Assembly: GCA_017553325.1 (NCBI GenBank)
Contig: JAFZMH010000009.1
Coordinates: 62,001-126,000 of the forward strand
Source of the DNA: Clostridia bacterium
GTDB lineage: Bacteria; Bacillota; Clostridia; Christensenellales; CAG-917
Reading direction: 5' to 3'
DNA length: 64,000 nucleotides
Under the pieces are notes generated by a model. The model did not search any database. It was not told the origin of the DNA and saw only the letters and a list, made by a program, of their open reading frames with translations. Positions 1 to 8,741 of this stretch are shown in pieces. The position numbers and the translations under genes were made by a program. Position 1 is the first letter of the stretch. Every line of letters begins with the position of its first letter.

Positions 1-1878
1 CACGTTCTTGACGCCCGGGAGGCGGTAGTTGGGCAGTTCCATGACAAACGGCACCGCTTCGCCCTTGAACGCCGTAGCCTTTGAGATGAGGGCAAAGATT
101 ATGCCGACGATGATGCCGATAAAGTACATCGCAATCATCACGAGCCAAGCGTATTTGCCAAAGAATGCCACGGACAGGAAACTGTATATCGGCAGTTTTG
201 CCGAGCAACTCATAAACGGGGTGAGCAATATCGTCATTTTGCGGTCTCTCGCGCTCGGGAGGGTTCTCGTCGCCATAACCCCCGGGACGGTGCACCCAAA
301 GCCTATCAGCATCGGCACTATGCTCTTGCCGGACAAGCCTATCTTGCGCAGTATTTTGTCCATAACGAACGCCACGCGCGCCATATAACCGCTGTCTTCA
401 AGGAGCGAGAGGAACAAGAACAGCACGACGATTATCGGGATAAACGACAGCACACTGCCTACGCCTTCGAATATACCTTTTATAACGAGCGACTGCACGA
501 CGGGGTTGACGTTTGCGTTTGTCATCGCGTCGTCAAGCAGGTTCGTGAGGGCGGTGATGCCCATTTCAAGCCCCATTTGCAGGTAGTAGCCTATCACCCT
601 GAAGGTCAAGAAGAACACAGTCGCCATTATGAGGATGAATATCGGTATCGCGGTGTATTTGCCCGTCAACACCTTGTCTATCTTGCGACTGCGCGCATGT
701 TCCTTGCTCTCTTTTGGCTTTTTGACCGTCTGCGCCACGAGGTTTTGTATGAAAGAAAAGCGCATATCCGCAATGGCGGCGGAGCGGTCCAGTCCGCGTT
801 CCTCCTCCATTTGGACGATGATGTGCTCAATCATTTCCTTTTCGTTGTCGTCGAGGTTCAGAGCGTCTATGATGAGGTTGTCGCCCTCCACAAGTTTGCA
901 CGCCGCAAAACGAATGGGAATATTCGCCGCCTTCGCGTGGTCCTCGATTAAGTGCATTATGCCGTGCAGACATCTGTGCACCGCGCCGCCGTGTTCCGTC
1001 TTGTCACAGAAGTCCGTGCGCGCAGGCTGTTCTTGATAGGTCGCAACGTGTATCGCGTGGTTTACAAGCTCGTCCACGCCTTGATTTTTCGCCGCGGAGA
1101 TGGGGACTACCGGAATGCCCAGCAATTCCTCCATAGCGTTGACGTCAATCTCTCCGCCGTTGCCCTTGACCTCGTCCATCATATTGAGCGCGAGCACCAT
1201 AGGCGTTTCCAATTCCATAAGTTGCATGGTGAGGTAGAGATTGCGCTCTATGTTGGTCGCATCGACTATGTCGATGATACCCTTGGGTTTTTGCTCGATT
1301 ATGTATTTGCGGGACACTATCTCCTCGTCGCTGTACGGGGAGAGGGAGTATATTCCGGGTAGGTCCATAACCTTCGTGTCGGGGTGCCCCTTTATCTTGC
1401 CGCTCTTTTGGTCGACGGTCACGCCGGGGAAGTTGCCCACGTGTTGATTCGAGCCCGTTATTTGATTGAAAAGCGTCGTCTTGCCGCAGTTTTGGTTGCC
1501 TGCAAGCGCAAACGTCAAGAGCGTCCCCTCGGGGAGCGGGTTCTCCGTCGCCTTTTCGTGGTAGCGTCCGCCTTCGCCGAGACCGGGATGTTCGCGCTTT
1601 TGATAGTCCTTGTTTTCGTCCGCTTGGGGGATTGCGTCCTCTTTTTGCTTGACGTACGGCTCGCTCACCTCGATTTTGTCCGCGTCTTGAAGGCGCAAAG
1701 TGAGCTCGTAGCCGTGTACGAGCAGTTCAATCGGGTCGCCCATAGGGGCGTATTTGACAAGCGTAATCTCCACTCCCGGTATCATACCCATATCAAGGAA
1801 GTGTTGACGGAGCGCACCTTCGCCTCCCACCGCTTGTATTGTGGCGCTTTCGCCGATTTTCAAGTCCTTTATAGTCAT
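1..1878 (-). CDS. feoB: Fused FeoA-FeoB ferrous iron transporter (C-terminus beyond window)
   Basis: GTP-dependent Fe(II) uptake across the cytoplasmic membrane. Read on the minus strand from the ATG at 1878, the first ~72 residues are an SH3-like FeoA domain (LDMGMIPG near residue 30). A ~45-residue charged linker follows, then the FeoB G domain with G1 GNQNCGKTT at 127-135, a G3 DLPGIYS, and G4 NMMD at 232-235. The second half is membrane-spanning, and the last residues in the window (PFVMELPNYRLP) are the conserved FeoB gate segment. The frame is open through base 1, so 626 codons are present and the rest lies outside. FeoA and FeoB are usually separate genes; fusion is known in Bacillota. 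A TTGACA/TATTAT promoter lies just upstream. The pair diverges from the gene at 2078. Confidence 0.97.
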   Translation of the reverse strand, partial: MTIKDLKIGESATIQAVGGEGALRQHFLDMGMIPGVEITLVKYAPMGDPIELLVHGYELTLRLQDADKIEVSEPYVKQKEDAIPQADENKDYQKREHPGLGEGGRYHEKATENPLPEGTLLTFALAGNQNCGKTTLFNQITGSNQHVGNFPGVTVDQKSGKIKGHPDTKVMDLPGIYSLSPYSDEEIVSRKYIIEQKPKGIIDIVDATNIERNLYLTMQLMELETPMVLALNMMDEVKGNGGEIDVNAMEELLGIPVVPISAAKNQGVDELVNHAIHVATYQEQPARTDFCDKTEHGGAVHRCLHGIMHLIEDHAKAANIPIRFAACKLVEGDNLIIDALNLDDNEKEMIEHIIVQMEEERGLDRSAAIADMRFSFIQNLVAQTVKKPKESKEHARSRKIDKVLTGKYTAIPIFILIMATVFFLTFRVIGYYLQMGLEMGITALTNLLDDAMTNANVNPVVQSLVIKGIFEGVGSVLSFIPIIVVLFLFLSLLEDSGYMARVAFVMDKILRKIGLSGKSIVPMLIGFGCTVPGVMATRTLPSARDRKMTILLTPFMSCSAKLPIYSFLSVAFFGKYAWLVMIAMYFIGIIVGIIFALISKATAFKGEAVPFVMELPNYRLPGVKNV

Positions 1879-1899
1879 ATTTTTTCCTTTTCCACAATA

Positions 1900-1927
1900 A
1901 TAATAGCATAAATTTTGCGGTTGTCAA
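1900..1927 (-). promoter_or_regulatory. Promoter of feoAB
   Basis: On the minus strand TTGACA (complement of 1922-1927) is followed after 16 bases by TATTAT (complement of 1900-1905), about 20 bases before the feoAB ATG. Seen by eye only. No convincing Fur or DtxR operator could be called here. Confidence 0.6.
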
Positions 1928-2001
1928 CGAAATGTGAAATTTTTTTCATGTTTATTTCGACATCGTTCGCATTTTGCATTGTTATCTCGCCAAACTATTT
2001 G

Positions 2002-2030
2002 TTGATATTTCACCCATCCTTTGATATAAT
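2002..2030 (+). promoter_or_regulatory. Promoter of the membrane-protein gene at 2078
   Basis: TTGATA (2002-2007), a 17-base spacer and a perfect TATAAT (2025-2030). The 5' leader would be about 40 bases and holds an AAAGGA ribosome binding site. Confidence 0.65.
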
Positions 2031-2077
2031 AAAAATATAATACAAAATGTCCTGAATTTCGGGCAAAAGGAACGTTT

Positions 2078-2917
2078 ATGGAAGACAGATTTAAAGCCTA
2101 TTTGGTTGAAGCTTTCAAAACTATCGCTCCCACGAAAGCGGCGATGGAATATCGCAAGCAGACGCTCAAAGATATGCTTGCACGCGCGCAGGAACTCCGC
2201 ATAAAGGGTATGACGGACGAGGAACTCATCTTTGACACCGTGCTCGAGGACTACGAGGACTTCGGCGAAAAACTCAAAGAGTTCGAATCGAGAGAAATCA
2301 AGGTCAATTCGGCAAAGCGCAACGTGTTGCTCGGCGCAGTATTGTCGGTCGCGCTCGTGGCAATCTTGGCGATAACCTACGTCATAATCGGCGTGGCGGC
2401 TCACGTTTGGCACCCGACTTGGCTGCTCATCGTCGGCGGTATATTCGCAGGGCTTATCGGCTTGTTCGCGCTCGTCGGAGTCAAGGCGGTGAAGAATAAA
2501 AAGCACGCCGTTCTCCGTCTGCTCGTTGCGGCGGGAATAGTGCTTGTTTCCGTCTTCGTTTTTCTCGTCTTGCAACTTGCTACGCCGCTCCCGCAGGTAT
2601 GGCTCACCTTCCTCGCTATGGTCGCGCTCATCGTTGGAGCGGACACGGCAATCGCTTTTCTTGTCAACGGTAAGATGAAATGGGTTGAACTTCCGATCTT
2701 TGTCGAGGTCTTTGCGGTCATGCTCTACGTTATGCTCGGCATCATCGTCCACATTTGGCATCCGGGTTGGATACTTTGCCTCGCAGGCGTAGTCGCAGGA
2801 CTCGTCGAGCTCAGCGTTTTCGTTGCAATGCGAAACGCAAAGAAGGCCGAAGCCGAAAAGAAAAAGAACTACGACAAGAACGTCAAGACGGATGAAAAGT
2901 ATTGGGAAGAGTGGTAA
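2078..2917 (+). CDS. Polytopic membrane protein with an internal duplication
   Basis: 279 residues, start set by AAAGGA 7 bases before the ATG. Residues 1-85 are a charged, helical cytosolic part, resembling the N-terminal prefix of DUF1700/permease-prefix proteins (MTDEEL...VLEDYEDFGEKL). About six hydrophobic segments follow. The hydrophobic part is a duplication: one unit contains AAHVWHPTWLLIVGGIFAGL and a second, about 115 residues later, contains IVHIWHPGWILCLAGVVAGL, so each unit has an H-x-W-H-P-x-W motif at a membrane edge. The C-terminus is a charged Lys/Glu tail. I recognise no function. The paired His/Trp motifs could bind a ligand or metal, but that is inference. Confidence 0.85.
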   Translation: MEDRFKAYLVEAFKTIAPTKAAMEYRKQTLKDMLARAQELRIKGMTDEELIFDTVLEDYEDFGEKLKEFESREIKVNSAKRNVLLGAVLSVALVAILAITYVIIGVAAHVWHPTWLLIVGGIFAGLIGLFALVGVKAVKNKKHAVLRLLVAAGIVLVSVFVFLVLQLATPLPQVWLTFLAMVALIVGADTAIAFLVNGKMKWVELPIFVEVFAVMLYVMLGIIVHIWHPGWILCLAGVVAGLVELSVFVAMRNAKKAEAEKKKNYDKNVKTDEKYWEEW

Positions 2918-3038
2918 TCGCTATGGCTTATTGTTCGAACGCGATATTGATTGGAGCAATGTTCATTTGACAAAAACATCGGTTTATGCGCATAAAAATG
3001 CCATATAAACACGCGATTATGCAATTACGGAGATAGAT

Positions 3039-4340
3039 ATGCCAAAAACATTAAAGGCTGAAATATGGGACAAAATGCAATATTTGTTCCGCGATTTTTA
3101 TGACAGGATGGTGCACTGCGTTCAAATTTACGACGCGCCGATTGACGTCTGCGCAATGAAAAACGTCCTCATCTGGACGACGGAAAAGACGCCCATTTTG
3201 CACTCTGCGTTCAGGGTAAACGCGGTTGAGCCGTACTGGACGGTTGAGGAATACACGATAGACGATATTTTGAAAGTCGACCTCGAATGCGCGGACCTTG
3301 ACGATACTATCGACAGGTTTATCACGCAGTCCATTCCCGTCGACAACAACGTGCAATACAAGTTCGGCATTTTCTCGGACGGCGAGCGTTGGGCTATCGC
3401 TATGATAGTCAACCATATGTGTATGGACGGCGGAGATTTCAAATATTTTATGAAGAAACTAGCCGAAAACTACAACAAGCAGATTGCGGGCGAGCGTGGG
3501 TTTTCCATCAAGACTGGCAGTCGTGCGCTCGACGAGGTCTACTCCGATTTGACGGAAGAAGAGAAAGAGATTGCAAAGGGACTCTACAAGAATATCAGCG
3601 CGGTCAAGGACGAGCACTATTTTCCGCTCACTCCCGCAAGCGAGAAAGACCGCACTATGATTTGCAAGCGCAAGGTTGAAAAGGAGTTGTTCGACGAGTT
3701 TAAAGCCATAGGCAAAAAACTCGACGTGACCGTCAACGATATGATGCTAGCCTTTTACATTCGCGCGCTCTACGAGGTGGGGATGTTCAAGGAGACGGAG
3801 AGGCTGTCCATCCCTTGTATGGTCGACCTTCGTCGCCACATAGAGGCGGGAGGCGCAAACACAGGGCTCACCAACCACACGGGATTTATGGTGTGCAGCG
3901 TGGAGAACAAGGGCGAAACGATAAACGACACTCTCGTCAACGTGCTCCGCTCTTTGCGCAAGAGCAAGGACGACCCTTATCTCGGGCTTTATTCCTTGCC
4001 GCTTTTAAAACTTGCCTACGCCGTATTCCCGCACGTCATCAGCGAGACGGCAATCAAAATCGGCTATATGAACCCGCTTATCGGCATGTCGAACATCGGG
4101 CTCTTGAACGACGCGCTATTGAAACTAGGCGACGCAAACCTTGTGGACGGGTTTATGACGGGAGCGGTGAAGTTTAAGCCGTATATGCAACTTGCGCTCA
4201 CAACCGTGAAGGGCGTTATGACGATGACGATAGCGATAAAGGGAAACGACGAGGACGGAAAAATCGTCGAAGGTTTTTTTGATATAATCAAAAAAAATAT
4301 GCGCGATTTCGTCGAACTGAACAGGTCGAAACTCGACTGA
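3039..4340 (+). CDS. Condensation-domain/acyltransferase-like protein
   Basis: 433 residues, GGAG ribosome binding site just before the ATG. The protein has the fold signature of the CoA-dependent acyltransferase superfamily (NRPS condensation domains, alcohol acetyltransferases, WS/DGAT). It carries NHMCMDGGD with the catalytic-type H126-x3-D130-G131, and a second-half NHTGFMVCSVENKG strand-like stretch typical of the C-terminal subdomain. It stands alone, with no carrier protein or adenylation domain nearby, so an NRPS role is unlikely. An acetyl- or acyl-transfer to a small alcohol or lipid is more plausible. A second, diverged member lies at 54642. It ends at a strong terminator and is followed by an HSL-type esterase, a possible opposing activity (inference). 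Confidence 0.8.
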   Translation: MPKTLKAEIWDKMQYLFRDFYDRMVHCVQIYDAPIDVCAMKNVLIWTTEKTPILHSAFRVNAVEPYWTVEEYTIDDILKVDLECADLDDTIDRFITQSIPVDNNVQYKFGIFSDGERWAIAMIVNHMCMDGGDFKYFMKKLAENYNKQIAGERGFSIKTGSRALDEVYSDLTEEEKEIAKGLYKNISAVKDEHYFPLTPASEKDRTMICKRKVEKELFDEFKAIGKKLDVTVNDMMLAFYIRALYEVGMFKETERLSIPCMVDLRRHIEAGGANTGLTNHTGFMVCSVENKGETINDTLVNVLRSLRKSKDDPYLGLYSLPLLKLAYAVFPHVISETAIKIGYMNPLIGMSNIGLLNDALLKLGDANLVDGFMTGAVKFKPYMQLALTTVKGVMTMTIAIKGNDEDGKIVEGFFDIIKKNMRDFVELNRSKLD

Positions 4341-4359
4341 AAAATCAAAAACATATTGC

Positions 4360-4388
4360 GGCGTATTCTTGGGAATACGCCTTTTTTT
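4360..4388 (+). terminator. Rho-independent terminator
   Basis: Stem GGCGTATTC / GAATACGCC with loop TTGG, followed by seven T (4382-4388). It sits 20 bases after the stop of the acyltransferase-like gene. Confidence 0.9.
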
Positions 4389-4418
4389 GCGTTTAATGGC
4401 AAGAAATAAATTTTTGTC

Positions 4419-4447
4419 TTGCAACTTGCCGTTTTGTATGCTACACT
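4419..4447 (+). promoter_or_regulatory. Promoter of the esterase gene at 4478
   Basis: TTGCAA (4419-4424), 17-base spacer, TACACT (4442-4447), placed between a terminator and the AAAGGGGG ribosome binding site of the next gene. Confidence 0.5.
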
Positions 4448-4477
4448 AAAATATATCTATTTTAAAGGGGGCAAATT

Positions 4478-5392
4478 ATGACATTTGCACAGTTTTTGTT
4501 TGTTGCAATCGATAAGTTGTTCGACGGCGGGCAAAACAAGAAAAAGATGCTCAGATTCAAAGACTTGAAATTTGAGATTGAAACGGACGTTCCGTACACC
4601 GAAGGCGAGTATTGCAAACTTGACACCTATTACGTCAAGAAAGACAGCGACGAGAAATACCCCGTGTTCTTCTACATTCACGGCGGCGGTTTCGTTGCGG
4701 GCGACAAGTATCACAGGCGCGGTCTTGCAAAGTGGGCGGCGGCGAAGGGCTTCTTTGTCGTAAACGTCAACTATGCGCTCGGCCCGAAGGAACTTTTCCC
4801 GCTCGGCATTCACAATCTCGTGACCGCGCTCAACTGGGTTGGACAAAACGCCGAGAAGTACAATCTCGACCTGGACAATATGTGCGTCTCCGGCGACTCT
4901 GCGGGTGGCTACTATTCCGCAATGCTCGGCTGTATCTGCGGCAACAAAGAGTTGCAACAACGTTTCGGCGTTTCCACGACATTGAGATTCCGCACGGCAC
5001 TTCTCGACTGCGGAATTTACGATATCGACGAAGCGCTTTCTCACAAGATGCCGTTTAGACTTACGGACAGAATCTGCCACGATTTCACCGGCATTCACAC
5101 AAAGGAACTCGCAGACTACGAGTGGACGGACGTGCTTTCTCCGCTCAAACTCGTGAACGAAAACTTCCCGATAAGCTTCATTACCTATGCCGAGCAAGAT
5201 ATGTTCTGCAAGGGACAAGGTCAAAAACTTATCGCAAGACTTGAGGAACTCGGCATTCACGTAGAGTCTCATCACTCCACGAAGTTTATTGACAATCATT
5301 GCTATCCGCTCAACTGGAACAAGGGCGCGGCAATCGAGAACATAAAACTCAGCGACGATTTCTTGAAGCGCGTCGTTTCTCGCGAAGTATAA
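4478..5392 (+). CDS. Alpha/beta hydrolase, hormone-sensitive-lipase type esterase
   Basis: 304 residues, start fixed by AAAGGGGG at a normal distance. It has the HSL-family oxyanion motif HGGGF (H68-G71) and the nucleophile elbow GDSAGG with Ser141. Plausible triad partners are Asp241 (in AEQDMF) and His274 (in DNHCYPLNW). No signal peptide, so it should act in the cytoplasm on small acyl esters. It is a close paralogue of the protein at 45231, with the same motifs at nearly the same residue numbers. It is followed after 21 bases by a small membrane protein, probably in one transcript. The substrate cannot be read from the sequence. Confidence 0.9.
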   Translation: MTFAQFLFVAIDKLFDGGQNKKKMLRFKDLKFEIETDVPYTEGEYCKLDTYYVKKDSDEKYPVFFYIHGGGFVAGDKYHRRGLAKWAAAKGFFVVNVNYALGPKELFPLGIHNLVTALNWVGQNAEKYNLDLDNMCVSGDSAGGYYSAMLGCICGNKELQQRFGVSTTLRFRTALLDCGIYDIDEALSHKMPFRLTDRICHDFTGIHTKELADYEWTDVLSPLKLVNENFPISFITYAEQDMFCKGQGQKLIARLEELGIHVESHHSTKFIDNHCYPLNWNKGAAIENIKLSDDFLKRVVSREV

Positions 5393-5413
5393 TCAAAATC
5401 CAAAACGCAGTAG

Positions 5414-6055
5414 ATGAGCAAAAAACCGACGTTTACTCCGTCTTCCTACAAGGAGACGGAAAATCCGATTCTCGCGAAGTATTCGGAAGACGATATAATG
5501 CACGCGAGAGCACAGGTCGAACGCGAACAGGCAAAAAAGGATAGGCGTCTCCGCCGCATAGATTTGGCGTGGACGCTGATATCCACGGTCTTTGCAATCG
5601 TTATGACTTCCGTCTTGCTTGCCAAAAATTGGGTGGAAGGCGCGTTGTCCTACGTCATCCTCGCGATGCTCGTCGTCTATATCGTCGTGTTTTTGGTGCT
5701 CTGCGGTTTGCTCTACAAGCGTCCGCACGCGAGGGTAAATTTCAAGGCGTACGGCAAGGCGGTCAAGATTTTCAAGGCGCTCACGAACATAGCGTTTTTG
5801 GTGCTCACCGCAATCACTATGGCGGGCGTCGTCAAAGAGACGGAATCTCTCGACGTCAAGAAGTGGGCGGTGTTTATTCTAAACCTCATCGTGGGACTAG
5901 TGAAACTTGCAATCAGTTTTGCGTCCTTGATCGTGTATCTCAAAGGTCTCTACACCGCGAAGAACTACAGCGTTCTGGTGACGAGATACGTGGATGGCAA
6001 GCAACAAAAAAAGACTGTCTCCGACAAGCGCGCGGAGAAAAAATACAAACAATAA
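5414..6055 (+). CDS. Small four-helix membrane protein, unknown
   Basis: 213 residues. An N-terminal hydrophilic stretch of ~48 residues rich in Lys/Arg/Glu is followed by four hydrophobic segments, roughly residues 52-70, 78-100, 118-138 and 153-178. The C-terminal tail is basic (KKTVSDKRAEKKYKQ). The ribosome binding site is weak, and with only 21 bases after the esterase stop, translation may be coupled. I do not recognise a family. Confidence 0.75.
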   Translation: MSKKPTFTPSSYKETENPILAKYSEDDIMHARAQVEREQAKKDRRLRRIDLAWTLISTVFAIVMTSVLLAKNWVEGALSYVILAMLVVYIVVFLVLCGLLYKRPHARVNFKAYGKAVKIFKALTNIAFLVLTAITMAGVVKETESLDVKKWAVFILNLIVGLVKLAISFASLIVYLKGLYTAKNYSVLVTRYVDGKQQKKTVSDKRAEKKYKQ

Positions 6056-6153
6056 TTTGCAAAACAGAGAGTTTATTCTTGCAAAATGCAGATATTAACC
6101 TCGTGTTGCGCAAACAAAAAGCAATAATCATCAAGACTGTAAAGGTGTGAAAA

Positions 6154-8103
6154 TTGGCAAAATCCGTTGATAAAAACTTGAGAAAGTTGCCGCTCGGAGC
6201 GATACGTCCCGAGGGGTGGCTGCAAAATCAAATGCTCGCAGTATGTACTCTTCAAAAGAGACTCGGCGCGCTTTCGGGGCTTGTCAAAAACGGGGAGTGG
6301 GCAGGCGGAGAATATCTGCCGAGATATCTTAGAGGCCTCGTGCTTTTGGCGTCGGCACTCGACGACAAGAACCTCAAAGAAAAGGCTTACGGTATGCTTT
6401 TGCCCATTCTCAATTCGGCGAACGCGGGCGGAGATTTCGGCCCCAAACAGGCGAGAACGCTCACGCCGAAAATCGAGGCGGTCAAGGCGCTCTTGACTTA
6501 CTACGAGGCGACGAAGGATGAACGCATTTTGCCCTTCCTCAAAAAATTCTTCAAAAATCAATTCAACACCTTTGCCGTTTCGCCCACTTGGTACAATTCA
6601 AGGGCGAGACTGCTCGAAGAGATAGGGGCGATTGAAGCGGTATATCGCGAGACCGATCTCGAATGGTTGCAGGACCTCGGCGAAAAACTGAGAGACAGCA
6701 GCAACGATTGGTTCAAACTTGCAAGCAAGTTCCCGTACAAGCAACCGTACAACAAGTATATCAGTTCCGCCGCGCTCAAGCGCACGCAGAGGACGGTTTC
6801 AACGTACGAGCCTTTGGAGATTTCTCCGAAACTCAAACCTTTCACTCCCGAACTCGTTGAAAAGGAGTGGCACAAAAAGGCGCACCAGACGGCGATTGAA
6901 ACGGACGGCGTAAATCTTGCAAAAGCCGTCAAGTATCCAGCCGTTTACGGAAGGTTCGTCGGAGACGACGACCTCAAAAATCTATCCGTCAAACTCGTGC
7001 AGGCGCTCATGCGCTATCACGGGACGCCTATGGGCATGTTTGCGTGCGCGTCGCGTCTCGGTTCGGCGTCCGCTACGTCCGGCGTAGACGTCGCCGCGTC
7101 CGTCGAGATGTTGGAATCTCTCGTCGAGGTTGTAAAAGAGACGGGGGACTACGGAATGATGGACCTCGTCGAGCGCATAGTGTTCAACGTCATACCGTCC
7201 GCCTGCTTTGAGGACTGTTCCGCCGTGCAGGATATGACGCTTGTCAATCAAATCGAAGCGTCCAACGTTCGCAGATTGCCGAACGCGGACGAAGACAACG
7301 CCTATTATACGAAGAAAATAACCCGCGGTTCCGTCGCGGTGCTGTCCGCCTATCCGCTGTATTTGCAGACGGCGTGCATGATAAAGAACGAAGAAATCAA
7401 CTTTTTGACGTATACGCCCTGCAAAATGGATCTTTCAATCGCGGGCTGTCGTATGACCATTTCCGAGCGCACCGGGTATCCTTTCAGAAACACCGTCGCG
7501 TTCAAGGTCGAGAGTGTGGATGGAGAACCGGAAGTTAAAATTAACTTCCGCGCTCCCAAAAACACCGTAATTCAGCTCATATCGGGCGGTCAGGTCGTGG
7601 CTACGGGCACTAAGCAGATTTCCGTCAAGTGCGTGCTCAAAACGGGCAGCACGTTTATGATAAAACTCAGCATTCCGCTCGTCGCGGAAGAGACGCGCAA
7701 GGGGCTCGTCAGCCTGTACAAGGGCAACCTGCTCATGAGCGAAAAAGTGCCGACTGAAGTTAAAGTCAGCGCGGAAGACAGGAGAATACTCCACGTCAAC
7801 GTCACGAAACGCTGGACGATTGCGCCCATCCTTTCGAGGAAGGGCAACGGCGGCATGAAATCGCTGTTTGAACCGGAGAGAACCGTCGTGCACGAGATAG
7901 GGGAGCGTCCGTTCTCCTTTGACAACCCGCCGTTTGAACTTTTGGTTAGGTCGAAGAATATATCAAACTGGGACTACGACGTAAACGGCTTTGCCGAAAT
8001 ACCGAAAAAACCGAGTTTTTCAGAGGAGAGTCTCGAAAGGGCCTACGTGCCTTGCGGATGCACTCTGCTCAGAATCGCAGAATTCCCTAAATTCTTGAAA
8101 TAG
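6154..8103 (+). CDS. GH127 (DUF1680)-like protein with altered active-site residues
   Basis: 649 residues from a TTG start that has AAGGTG 7 bases upstream. The opening PLGAIRPEGWLQNQM matches the start of beta-L-arabinofuranosidase-like GH127 proteins. The helical (alpha/alpha)6 part runs to ~residue 380, followed by a beta-rich C-terminus. In characterised GH127 enzymes zinc is held by a Glu-x-Cys pair in a GTE-x-C motif and by a later Cys-Cys pair that includes the nucleophile. Here the first region reads SGVDVAAS (Asp312, Ala in place of Cys) and the second reads SNVRRLPN with no Cys pair. There is no signal peptide. It may be a catalytically changed or non-enzymatic family member. The family call is from recognised motifs, not a search. 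Confidence 0.8.
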   Translation: MAKSVDKNLRKLPLGAIRPEGWLQNQMLAVCTLQKRLGALSGLVKNGEWAGGEYLPRYLRGLVLLASALDDKNLKEKAYGMLLPILNSANAGGDFGPKQARTLTPKIEAVKALLTYYEATKDERILPFLKKFFKNQFNTFAVSPTWYNSRARLLEEIGAIEAVYRETDLEWLQDLGEKLRDSSNDWFKLASKFPYKQPYNKYISSAALKRTQRTVSTYEPLEISPKLKPFTPELVEKEWHKKAHQTAIETDGVNLAKAVKYPAVYGRFVGDDDLKNLSVKLVQALMRYHGTPMGMFACASRLGSASATSGVDVAASVEMLESLVEVVKETGDYGMMDLVERIVFNVIPSACFEDCSAVQDMTLVNQIEASNVRRLPNADEDNAYYTKKITRGSVAVLSAYPLYLQTACMIKNEEINFLTYTPCKMDLSIAGCRMTISERTGYPFRNTVAFKVESVDGEPEVKINFRAPKNTVIQLISGGQVVATGTKQISVKCVLKTGSTFMIKLSIPLVAEETRKGLVSLYKGNLLMSEKVPTEVKVSAEDRRILHVNVTKRWTIAPILSRKGNGGMKSLFEPERTVVHEIGERPFSFDNPPFELLVRSKNISNWDYDVNGFAEIPKKPSFSEESLERAYVPCGCTLLRIAEFPKFLK

Positions 8104-8117
8104 GGAGAAGGAGTGTT

Positions 8118-8690
8118 ATGAAAGCGCTGGAAAGAAAGTATTCGAAATCAGAAAGAATCGTCGCGAAGGCGAAGTTTTCCGCATGGGTATTCCTCAAACA
8201 GTTGATAGTCGCCGTAGTATTCGGCGCGATAATCGCAGTGCTTTGGATCTTCGGGGCGCAGATAGTCGGCTTGCTCGGTTCCGTCATTCAAAAGGAAATC
8301 GCGCTCTCCGTTTATATATCGGGGCTCAAATGGGCTATACTCGGGTGCGCGCTCGCGGTGCTCGTCCTCGTGATTTTGCAAGCCGTATCGCTTAGCAGCA
8401 AGGAGCTCATCGTCACAGAGGACAAAGTCGTGTTGCGCTACGGGGTTTTCGACGTGCAAAACGCCATAATTCCGCTTGCGGAAATTCGTATCGTCGAGAG
8501 CAAACAGCGGGTGTTCCAACGCATAATTCGCACGGGCGATATTAGCATCGTCTCGGACGCGGAAAGACCTTATCTCGTCAAAGGAATAGTCGCCGCAGAC
8601 CGCCTCACGAGCAGAATTATGAAGCAGGCAAATTATTGCAAGAAGAGCGGAGACAATAAAAAAATGCGCATCGTTTTGGCGCAAAAGTAA
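8118..8690 (+). CDS. Membrane protein with bacterial PH domain (bPH2/YdbS type)
   Basis: 190 residues with ribosome binding site GGAGAAGGAG, 14 bases after the upstream gene. A basic N-terminus leads to two hydrophobic segments (about residues 30-52 and 70-92). A bacterial PH-like domain follows, with SKELIVTEDKVVLRYGVFD, a PLAEIRIVES strand and a GDISIVSD strand, the usual order in YdbS/YdbT-type proteins. These are membrane proteins of unclear role. It probably ends the transcript, since a hairpin terminator follows. Confidence 0.85.
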   Translation: MKALERKYSKSERIVAKAKFSAWVFLKQLIVAVVFGAIIAVLWIFGAQIVGLLGSVIQKEIALSVYISGLKWAILGCALAVLVLVILQAVSLSSKELIVTEDKVVLRYGVFDVQNAIIPLAEIRIVESKQRVFQRIIRTGDISIVSDAERPYLVKGIVAADRLTSRIMKQANYCKKSGDNKKMRIVLAQK

Positions 8691-8717
8691 ACGTACGAAA
8701 AGTTGATGTTTCAATGC

Positions 8718-8741
8718 AAAGGCACTCTGTGAGTGCCTTTT
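8718..8741. terminator. Bidirectional terminator between convergent genes
   Basis: Perfect 10-bp stem AAAGGCACTC / GAGTGCCTTT with loop TGT. The T run on the plus strand and the A run at the left edge let it serve both the PH-domain gene and the converging gene whose stop overlaps its right arm (8740-8742). Confidence 0.85.

Noticed and set aside
1930-1952. Possible Fur/DtxR-type operator upstream of feoAB (TGAAA...TTTCA)
   Set aside because: The palindrome is short, interrupted by a T run, and does not match a known iron box well.
3039-4340. Part of a nonribosomal peptide synthetase
   Set aside because: Only the condensation-like fold is present; there is no adenylation, carrier or thioesterase domain in the window.
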